Assembly (NCBI GenBank): GCA_021772935.1
Contig: JAJFLA010000052.1
Location: 20,849 to 84,848, forward strand
Source: Gammaproteobacteria bacterium
Lineage (GTDB): Bacteria; Pseudomonadota; Gammaproteobacteria; Xanthomonadales; SZUA-36
Direction of reading: 5' to 3'
Length of the DNA: 64,000 nt
Shown here: positions 58,501-64,000 of the stretch, piece by piece
How the letters are laid out: each line of letters opens with the position of its first letter
Position numbering within the stretch: position 1 is the first letter of the stretch
Made by a program: the position numbers and the translations under genes
The notes under the pieces: model-generated
What the model was told of the DNA's origin: nothing
Databases searched by the model: none
Seen by the model: the letters and a program-made list of their open reading frames with translations, nothing else

Positions 58501-59867
58501 TATTTTTAATTGGCAACCCAGACAGTGAAGTGTTGGCTGAACAAGCGGCTGGAGACGGCACCAGGTTATCTTATATAGGGTCACGCGATTCAACCGGGTT
58601 TCCGGCAACCATTACCAAACTTCAAGCTTCAAATGATGTCGGTGAATTGTTATCAGAAGTCACTCTCGATGAGCTTGGTCGACCCACATCCTTTTTACAA
58701 TTTAATGGAATTTCAACTCATCTGGCGTGGAGCGGTGAAAGTGCCGTTGCCCAATGGGTCGATACCGATGGCATAGTATTAGGGGCGGTGGAGATAGACA
58801 TCTCTGGGGCACAAGCAAATGTCAAACGTACACTCCCGCGCCTGACTGGAAAGAAATACCAGCCAAGCACAAGCAGTCAGGAATCTCAATTTCAGAAAAT
58901 ACAAACCCACGATAAGGACGTGGAGTTAACTATCAACCTTGTCCGATCGAACGGGAGCCCAATCACAGGCGGCGCTGCCGTTGAAGCAAACCTTTTTTCA
59001 CAGCTGGATAATAGTAAATCGCCTGTATGGAACAGATACATTTTGGATGCCAAAGCAACAGAAGTATTTACCATACCAACTGAAACTTTTGAAATAGTAC
59101 AGATTGCAAAGGCCTGTAAAGGTTTTGTCGATGCGCTGCAGTTTATGTGTCTCGATGGACCAGATGCCCCACGCGTCCTTGATCAGGCTGTTAAAGGTTT
59201 GATTGCAGCCTGTGGGCCGATATCACTGGTTGTTCCAATTACCGCCGCAGCCTGCGCGGCCCCATTCCTGGTTTATGAAGGTCTGTGCGGTAATATCGCC
59301 AGCGTCGCGGCATCTGCATTGGTCAAGACCTGCGAAGGCATAGATTTTGTCAGCAAACTAAAGTACCAGAATATTATAGATGGGAAATATGACCTGGTGA
59401 TTAAAGCACCGATTAATGGTCGAAATTATTCGCCAACGGTAGGCAACCCGACCACTTTTAACGGCGAGTCTCCACCCTCTCAATTGGAATTCACGATTCA
59501 AACGGAAGCCACTACCGTGACTGTTCCATCAGGCAATCCGAGGGGTGTAGATACCAGGCTTGATGTCTTTAAAGGCTTAAAGTTAAGCTTTAGTGCAAGC
59601 GGCACGTGGTGCTGGGGCGGAAGTAACTGCACGAATGGCAATGGCTGGCCAGGCCGTCCAAGTTCTCAAGAGCTACCTGTTCTGGTTACCGGAACTGAGT
59701 TCGCCACTCTCGTCGGCCAGGTCGGTAATGGTAAAGGCTGCTATTTTAAGATTGGAAAATCAGCAACAGTGTCAATGCCATGCACGGGTCGCTTGAAACT
59801 GATGATGAGCGACCGAGTGAATTACTATGGAGACAATAGCGGTTCACTAACGGTTACAGTCGAGTGA
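55524..59867 (+). CDS. Large secreted multidomain protein with LecA-like C-terminus
   Basis: About 1447 residues. A long N-terminal region precedes the signal peptide (about 37-59, ending SALAQ). A jelly-roll, CBM-like domain (about 65-225) is followed by an Ig-like Big_2-type domain (about 228-312), and a core (about 330-700) with the His-rich EAIHNHGHQLE (about 531-541). Two copies of a beta domain with GxWFDPxHDGEGxxVE (from about 731 and 875) come next, then a poorly defined part. A final 110 residues end TLVGQVGN and YYGDNSGSLTVTV, like the PA-IL/LecA galactose lectin. It looks like a secreted carbohydrate-active or adhesive protein; the catalytic role is inferred. Confidence 0.8.
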   Translation: MEDTPTSFVRHSLVGYFNNKRTFSTPSSITPKSRLIHLISMVLGIAACFGISASALAQLPSIDELTENNAASWAAAADSGEISVEDASDQIHDGSGSIRITTDSGFDTWAWVPATRNAAWDLSDISFIRFWAYAENPNLGFQNNSPWIRLGTTEQDYLELRPKFDMLNNARDNWHEFVVPVLGGENWESTRVGAPNLSNINFVEIHADTWGFGFQIWLDGFAFLSISEVSFKRETMELFETWRFTPRLNAVTELGTFELPPSSPELINWSSSEPSFASISTNGEISAKAAGTAEISVNVRKLAASIPVNVVAPVLPPRHEQIPAELTKSADGALWDIPVLIIRYLPTADGVNIDTRVASDFWALGEISLADMIGKIDVFDRRVKFILEEGSKFRGYNSMEAPPSLGYRVVDYITVYEPLPPGKFRFMDSFGNATHFTDYHGMFDRLGIENIVNGLDVREIWLWQGGVDSTFPVYDPSFHNPLVFIADWESNMSSPFTSDVSNSNRDPTDLPVYDHTYVLYGQNIRRTQAEAIHNHGHQLESILSHVNVHTEGNSKLFWQDFVGRDEQFNWQQGRVGDTHHPPNADVDYDYQNEAFVESDIEDWLPDKSGATITMNKDHWGGLVFPWPGGTDDAMPQRIESQWYIYWMQNMPGIQNLIPRASSASASSRTQFMPGMASNTKRAGDDVMSNWWTFTGAWDESNLAQIGLSVGEAEAESVEPRGSYEVTNEITGAWFDPAHDGEGFVVEYLNESVVVVYWFSYDENGNQAWMVGVGPVSGNKVTISKLTRPVGAKFGVDFDPNDVVREEWGSLTLEFGSCTGATASYSGPAGFGDGTFRLSKLTSIAGNACAGKLSATDRISQGSYTGSWFDPTHDGEGWIVEVLNETTAVVFWFTYTQTGEQAWFTGVGNINSTGIKFNDLTLVTGPKFGPQFDPADRKFKTWGELDIVFDSCDEGEFAFDSSLWTETGSYPAKRLTAPDSVSCTATRSWPANKVFLIGNPDSEVLAEQAAGDGTRLSYIGSRDSTGFPATITKLQASNDVGELLSEVTLDELGRPTSFLQFNGISTHLAWSGESAVAQWVDTDGIVLGAVEIDISGAQANVKRTLPRLTGKKYQPSTSSQESQFQKIQTHDKDVELTINLVRSNGSPITGGAAVEANLFSQLDNSKSPVWNRYILDAKATEVFTIPTETFEIVQIAKACKGFVDALQFMCLDGPDAPRVLDQAVKGLIAACGPISLVVPITAAACAAPFLVYEGLCGNIASVAASALVKTCEGIDFVSKLKYQNIIDGKYDLVIKAPINGRNYSPTVGNPTTFNGESPPSQLEFTIQTEATTVTVPSGNPRGVDTRLDVFKGLKLSFSASGTWCWGGSNCTNGNGWPGRPSSQELPVLVTGTEFATLVGQVGNGKGCYFKIGKSATVSMPCTGRLKLMMSDRVNYYGDNSGSLTVTVE

Positions 59868-59881
59868 GCAATTCTTTAATG

Positions 59882-59941
59882 GACCGGATATATTTAGATC
59901 GTCAGCAAGTACGATCGAAACTGTATCCGGTCACTTTTTTT
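59882..59941 (+). terminator. Terminator of the large secreted protein gene
   Basis: GACCGGATA (59882-59890) pairs with TATCCGGTC (59924-59932), with an inner GATCGT/ACGATC pair, and seven T (59935-59941) follow. It begins 15 bp after the stop. Confidence 0.8.
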
Positions 59942-60039
59942 GGCAAATTAATTCGATTATTCCCCCTGGTGTGAAGATGCAGACCCGGGTAGGGTAAAAG
60001 CCTAAAAGCCAAGACAGCCACATTTAGTCCCAAACAAAC

Positions 60040-60080
60040 ATCAGAATTATTTTGAATATTCTATTCAAAATAATTCTGAT
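60040..60080. repeat. Perfect 19-bp hairpin
   Basis: ATCAGAATTATTTTGAATA (60040-60058) and its exact complement (60062-60080) flank a three-base loop. The structure lies 20 bp beyond the stop of the minus-strand SDR gene. It is AT-rich and has no T-tail, so a terminator or processing site is only possible. Confidence 0.6.
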
Positions 60081-60099
60081 CTATCTATTTGGAGAGTTA

Positions 60100-60960
60100 C
60101 TAAATCAGATCTAAAAGCCACTCCTTAATCTCTTTTCCGTTAATACCATGCCGGTTTAATTTTCCACAATCCATAAACCAATCTTTTGCAATCCCGTAAG
60201 GAGAAATATTACTTTCTGATGGTTCGCTTGCACAAACCATACTTTTACCTAATTTCTGCTCGAGTATTTCGATAAATTGTTTAAGCTCAATAGGCTCAGG
60301 ACTTGCCGCATTGACGGGACCAGTAAGCTCTGATTCTCCAAGCTGCAAAAGTGTTTCCGCAGCAAAACCTGATGAAATAAAAGATATTTTCGCATTCATA
60401 TTTGGAAAATAGATTGGAATACCATCTCTTATTCGGTTCAGGTGAAATAGAAATCTCCCGGTGTAGTCATCGTCACCGATAACAATGGGGAATCTCACAA
60501 CAACAATAGGAAATCCCGCGAAATCATAAAAAGCCTTTTCAGCCTGCCTCTTGGCTTCCGCATAATTCTCATGCGTTGATACTGGTTTTGTGATTTTGTG
60601 ATTTTCAGGATCAAAATTTTCTTCTTTGATATACGCTCCTGCAGCGTAGACGGATTGCGAGGAGGTGAATATATACTTTTTCGTATTCCGCGAAAAAACT
60701 TTACAGGCCGCCTTGGCTTGGGAATAGTCAAAACAGATCTGATCGTAAATAATGTCCCAGTCCTGGTCCGCCGTTAGCCCCCTCAATTTTTCCGAATCAT
60801 TTCTGTCACACTGAATCCGGGTAACGGCTTCAGCAAAGCCATCATCAATACTACCGCGATTAACAAGAGTGACCTTGTGTCCTTGCTCAAGAAGTCTTTC
60901 AGTCAGTTTTCGGCCAAAAAATCGGTTTCCACCCAATATCAAAATATTTTTTGTCTCCAA
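60100..60960 (-). CDS. NAD-dependent epimerase/dehydratase-like SDR protein
   Basis: A 286-residue extended SDR. ILILGGNRFFGRKLTERLL is the cofactor motif (GGNRFFG), followed by LVNRG and a substrate region with NYAEAKRQAEKAFYD, in which YxxxK is YAEAK. It resembles the atypical CSP41/IsoFlavone-reductase-like group. The start is TTG at 60960. Base composition is more AT-rich than its neighbours. The substrate is unknown. Confidence 0.78.
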   Translation of the reverse strand: METKNILILGGNRFFGRKLTERLLEQGHKVTLVNRGSIDDGFAEAVTRIQCDRNDSEKLRGLTADQDWDIIYDQICFDYSQAKAACKVFSRNTKKYIFTSSQSVYAAGAYIKEENFDPENHKITKPVSTHENYAEAKRQAEKAFYDFAGFPIVVVRFPIVIGDDDYTGRFLFHLNRIRDGIPIYFPNMNAKISFISSGFAAETLLQLGESELTGPVNAASPEPIELKQFIEILEQKLGKSMVCASEPSESNISPYGIAKDWFMDCGKLNRHGINGKEIKEWLLDLI

Positions 60961-61153
60961 ACTACTTACTCTCCATAAACACCCACGTTTACCTAATCAC
61001 CCCAAATTCTTTTACTGACCGCTACAATCACCGCAACCGGGTTCTCCAGGATCTTCATGTAAGATCAAATCAAAGTCTCCGATGCATTGTTGAGGCCACC
61101 ACAGCTGATTTCCAGCCTTGCAGACGAAGCCTAAAAGCAAAACAGATCCAGAC

Positions 61154-61978
61154 TCAGATAGGTTTTCTGATGGCAACATTTACAGGATTTTGATCTTCCG
61201 GGCCCTGCAAGTTACTTTTGATGTGAATGTCCCTTTGCGGGAATGGAATCTCGATGCCATTGTCATGTAAAAGAGTCTCCAGTGCCCACAGGAAGCTTGC
61301 CCGGGTCCGGCCTGGTCTGCGCACACCTTGTCGGCTTACCCAAAACAGAACAGTAAACTCTAACGCGTTATCACCAAAGCCGGAAAGCCTGATCTGAGGC
61401 TCCCTTCCTGGCATATTTGTCAGGGCGCAATCAACCTCTTTAACCGCTTCAATCGCTGCATGTTTGACCAGTTCTTTGTCTGAACCATAAGCCACACCAA
61501 ATGACACGCGTAAACGCGCATATGATTCGCGCAAGGTCCAGTTGGTCAGCTGAGTGGTGACCAAAACTGAGTTTGGTACCACTAAGTCAACGTTGTCATT
61601 GGTGTTAATAACAGTGGCACGAGTATTGATTTCCTTGACCGTGCCACGCAGGTTACTGTCCAGCTCGATAAAATCGCCGACCCGCAGGGTCCCTTCAAAC
61701 AGCAGGATAAGTCCCGAAACAAAATTACTCACAATTGCCTGTAAACCGAAACCAATACCAACAGACAACGCGCCTGCGATCAGTGCAAAACTGGTGAAAT
61801 CGATACCGATCGAACCAAGTGCCGCAAAAACACCCGCAATGACAACAATGTAATGTGTCAGCCTTCCCAGTGTATAGAATGCAGGACTCTGGGCAGCGGG
61901 TTTTTTTCTGATACCACGAGCAAGAAGGTGACGGATAAACCAGGATATACCCAGGGCCAGTCCCAGGATCAAAAGCAT
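61154..61978 (-). CDS. Mechanosensitive channel, MscS-type pore half
   Basis: A 274-residue part with three hydrophobic segments. The last (about 50-85, FALIAGALSVGIGFGLQAIVSN and FVSGLILLFEG) is the MscS pore helix, followed by the beta domain VGDFIELDSNLRGTVKEIN and a mixed alpha/beta C-terminus (NALEFTVLFWVSRQG). It gates ions on membrane tension. It is in the same frame as the upstream 455-residue gene, separated by one TAG and five codons. No strong ribosome site precedes the ATG, so it may need reinitiation or readthrough. Confidence 0.85.
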   Translation of the reverse strand: MLLILGLALGISWFIRHLLARGIRKKPAAQSPAFYTLGRLTHYIVVIAGVFAALGSIGIDFTSFALIAGALSVGIGFGLQAIVSNFVSGLILLFEGTLRVGDFIELDSNLRGTVKEINTRATVINTNDNVDLVVPNSVLVTTQLTNWTLRESYARLRVSFGVAYGSDKELVKHAAIEAVKEVDCALTNMPGREPQIRLSGFGDNALEFTVLFWVSRQGVRRPGRTRASFLWALETLLHDNGIEIPFPQRDIHIKSNLQGPEDQNPVNVAIRKPI

Positions 61979-61993
61979 TTTAATGATGCCCGC

Positions 61994-63361
61994 CTAGGTC
62001 ACCGACGTTTCGCCGATGTTGAATAGACGAACACCAACTAATTCAATCAAGCGGTCCCAGGCGTTGTCAAAAACAAGACCCAGACGTGCGCCGGTATTGC
62101 GTAAACCACTTTGGGCAGAGAGCATTTCTTTGGTAAGGATGTCCTGGACTAATAAAAGACTGTCGCCGGTACTCTTGATCTGATCAACAATCGCCAAGGT
62201 ATCACGCGCCACAGTCTGTGCAATTTCAAGATTTTTAACTGCATTCAGGTTTGTGTCAGACGAAGGTGTAATCAGTGTAGTTTGACTGATTGAAGACCAT
62301 AGCTCTGCCTGGCCAAGGGCTTCTTCGGTGAGGCGGCGGGATACTGCGCTTTCAGATTGGATATCAAATCCGAAATCCAACAATCCGGCCCGGAAGTGGT
62401 GCCAACTTGATTTGGAAACGACCAACATTTCTTCCAGCTGTGCCAGCTCGGCATCAGCAGATGCGCGTGTTAATTGTTGTTTTCTTAGCAGTTCCAGGCT
62501 CGTATTGACGGTAGCGGCAGAAAGAACATCCAGCAATTGTGGTTGCACGGCAGCCACTTTCTCAGCCGTTGCTATCACCTTCTCACGGGCTTTAAAAATA
62601 ATGTCTTCTGCTTCGGCTAAAGTCACATCAGTGTTGACCAGATGATCTTGTGCAAACGTTTGCTGCTCGCTGACCAACAGACTTTGCACATTAATCAGTT
62701 TTTGAGTCTGGCGGGAGCTTTCGATGTGTTCCAGTGCCAGCTCATATTCAACCTTACTTGCTAACCGGTTGATACCAATGAGTATTCTGGAGGGTGACTC
62801 AGGATCGCTGGCTTCATATTGGCGTAGTAGTTTATCCCGCCGTTGCTGAAGCAAATTGACCTGGCTTTCTGTCTGCTCAATCTTCAGGTCGATTTGCGCC
62901 GCATTTAATTCAAGTGCACGCCATTGCCCACGCAGACTCAGCACATCGTCAAGAAAATAGGTCTCTTTAGCCAATGGCGGACCGAATTGGGGATCGAGAG
63001 GGCCTTGCTTGGCCAACGCCAGTAATTCAAACAGACTCTTCAAATTGGATATTGCGTTTTGCGCAGCTATCAGCTCACCACCACCAAGCCCCTGTGTACG
63101 TTGTTCCAATGCTGACAGAAACAGATTAACGCGTTGACTGGTTATCTCCGCTGAAACATCCGCAAATGGCACCCACCAGTCCAAATCCAATGCGGTCAGG
63201 TCAGGTGCCTGCCAGATATTCTCTGTGGACTCAACGGTTACCGGAACCTTGAGTAACTGAGCCGTAGCTGGAACAGAGACCAGACAGGTGCTTAGTAAGC
63301 ACCATGCAATGAAAAGCAGACAGTTGCGCTGCCAGCTTTTGGTGAACGGATTGTCATTCAT
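61994..63361 (-). CDS. N-terminal periplasmic half of a MscK-like channel
   Basis: A 455-residue exported protein with a signal peptide (to about VPATAQ, residue 35) and a long alpha-helical, coiled-coil-rich periplasmic domain like the N-terminus of MscK/large MscS proteins. It ends GVRLFNIGETSVT then TAG. In relatives FNIGExxVT leads straight into the first channel helix, so the TAG splits one protein of about 735 residues. Whether the split is real, a pseudogene or a sequence error is open. Confidence 0.8.
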   Translation of the reverse strand: MNDNPFTKSWQRNCLLFIAWCLLSTCLVSVPATAQLLKVPVTVESTENIWQAPDLTALDLDWWVPFADVSAEITSQRVNLFLSALEQRTQGLGGGELIAAQNAISNLKSLFELLALAKQGPLDPQFGPPLAKETYFLDDVLSLRGQWRALELNAAQIDLKIEQTESQVNLLQQRRDKLLRQYEASDPESPSRILIGINRLASKVEYELALEHIESSRQTQKLINVQSLLVSEQQTFAQDHLVNTDVTLAEAEDIIFKAREKVIATAEKVAAVQPQLLDVLSAATVNTSLELLRKQQLTRASADAELAQLEEMLVVSKSSWHHFRAGLLDFGFDIQSESAVSRRLTEEALGQAELWSSISQTTLITPSSDTNLNAVKNLEIAQTVARDTLAIVDQIKSTGDSLLLVQDILTKEMLSAQSGLRNTGARLGLVFDNAWDRLIELVGVRLFNIGETSVT

Positions 63362-63368
63362 GATGAGA

Positions 63369-63553
63369 CAACTATACCTGATTTATTCGGCTGATTACTC
63401 AGGCGCAAGATCCAATTAATCAAATTTAGATTCAACTTGAGGGTTAATCTGATGGAACATTACTACAAAGCTGCACCCCATCCGTGGGACAGGTCGAAGC
63501 CGGAAATAAGGAGTTGTTTTCTGTTATATAACCTCAACAAATCCGGAACATAA
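63369..63553 (+). pseudogene. Degraded copy of the GMC dehydrogenase leader and first codons
   Basis: CAACTATACCTGATTTA (63369-63385) and TTCAACTTGAGGG (63431-63443) recur in the same order at 47172 and 47298, upstream of the GMC gene. The following ATG at 63452 starts MEHYY where the GMC gene has MEYDY. The frame then runs 33 codons of unrelated sequence and stops at 63553. Confidence 0.55.
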
Positions 63554-63554
63554 A

Positions 63555-63676
63555 ATGAGCAGAAAACGTAGAACCCATTCACCGGACTTCAAAGCCAAAG
63601 TGGCACTGGCAGTGATTAAGAGCGATGAAACCTTGAGCGTTTAGCCAGACGATACCAGATCAACGCGAATTTGATG
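63555..63676 (+). pseudogene. IS3-family orfA remnant, frameshifted
   Basis: MSRKRRTHSPDFKAKVALAV is the start of an IS3-type OrfA. The frame stops at 63644, but the next frame continues LERLARRYQINANL, the expected OrfA sequence, so a one-base shift broke it. It then joins the palindromic repeats. No orfB is seen. Confidence 0.75.
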
Positions 63677-63706
63677 GCTTCTATCGCATAACGGGCCAGC
63701 CTCTCG

Positions 63707-64000
63707 ACCGGTTCCCGGTGGCCCAGGCCAGCCTCTCGACCAGTTCCTGGTCTCACCTTCTCCTTGTGCTCTATCGCGATATACCGCACATCTTTGTTGC
63801 CGTGCAACACCTTATCAATCGCGCCGCACATGGCCCAGGCCACCCTCTCGACCAGTACTCGGTGGCCCAGGCCAGCCTCTCGACCAGTTCCTGGTCTCAC
63901 CTTCTCTCACCTTGTCCTTGTGCTCTATCGCGATATACCGCACATCTTTGTTGCCGTGCAACACCTTATCAATCGCGCCGCACATGGCCCAGGCCACCCT
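63707..64000. repeat. Palindromic tandem repeats, period about 144 bp
   Basis: A unit at 63721-63864 is followed by a second at 63865-64000 (cut by the window end; it has a 10-bp insertion). Within them TGGCCCAGGCCA occurs at 63719, 63831, 63863 and 63985, and short hairpins ACCGG-TTC-CCGGT (63707) and ACCAG-TTC-CTGGT (63739, 63883) recur. An open minus-strand frame through the units is probably chance. No gene is called. Confidence 0.7.

Noticed and set aside
63616..63997. Minus-strand open frames through the repeats, with a recurring MCGAIDKVLHGNKDVRY segment.
   Set aside because: They arise from the tandem repeat itself; the insertion in the second unit breaks the frame, and no start signal or family match is seen.

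Overview
The window looks like one contig from a free-living, probably marine, gammaproteobacterium. The housekeeping genes (pilTU, yggS-proC-yggT, aroKB, hemE, glnS, rppH, fadE) are of gammaproteobacterial type. A GTP-type PEP carboxykinase, an exosortase H, TPR-sulfotransferases, a large TonB-dependent receptor and a GMC dehydrogenase resemble gene sets of Woeseiales, Xanthomonadales or OM60-like marine lineages. I cannot place it more precisely. No rRNA, tRNA, CRISPR array or prophage was recognised.

Layout. 0-5 kb: a zinc-ribbon membrane protein, a two-component system and pilT-pilU. 5-7.7 kb: yggS-proC-yggT, a terminator and a DUF4426 gene. 7.8-9.8 kb (minus strand): exosortase H, an SDR protein and pdxH in an overlapping unit. 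9.8-15.4 kb: aroK-aroB-hemE and two overlapping dynamin-like/DUF697 GTPases. 15.4-26.1 kb: an accessory island with two tandem TPR-sulfotransferases, a methyltransferase, a DUF4826 protein, a divergent sulfotransferase-like protein, a 2OG-Fe(II) oxygenase, a fourth sulfotransferase and a TonB receptor. 26.5-28.5 kb: ECF sigma factor, membrane anti-sigma-like protein and DUF4097 protein. 28.5-36.7 kb: RAYT-type repeats, pckG, TetR/fadE, sufT, and M28 lipoprotein peptidase. Between sufT and the peptidase lie the remains of a Fur-controlled bfd-bfr operon and a 280-bp MITE-like element. 36.8-39.2 kb: rppH and an incomplete FecCD/BtuCD importer. 39.3-47.1 kb: a long minus-strand run (RND pump, adaptor, Tlc/MFS carrier, hydrolase, GNAT, PqqB-like protein). 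47.3-54.9 kb: GMC dehydrogenase, M48 protease/LemA, P5C dehydrogenase, glnS. 55.5-59.9 kb: a 1447-residue secreted multidomain protein with a LecA-like C-terminus. 60.1-64 kb: an SDR protein, a MscS/MscK-type channel split by an in-frame amber codon, then debris: a copy of the GMC leader, an IS3 orfA fragment and palindromic tandem repeats.

The points most worth a second look are the sulfotransferase/oxygenase/methyltransferase/TonB island, the decayed bfd-bfr operon whose 5' end now leads into sufT, the 280-bp nested inverted-repeat element, the amber-split channel, a likely CTG start on the Tlc-type carrier, and the paired palindromic repeats at the right edge. All functional names rest on reading motifs by eye; no database search was possible.
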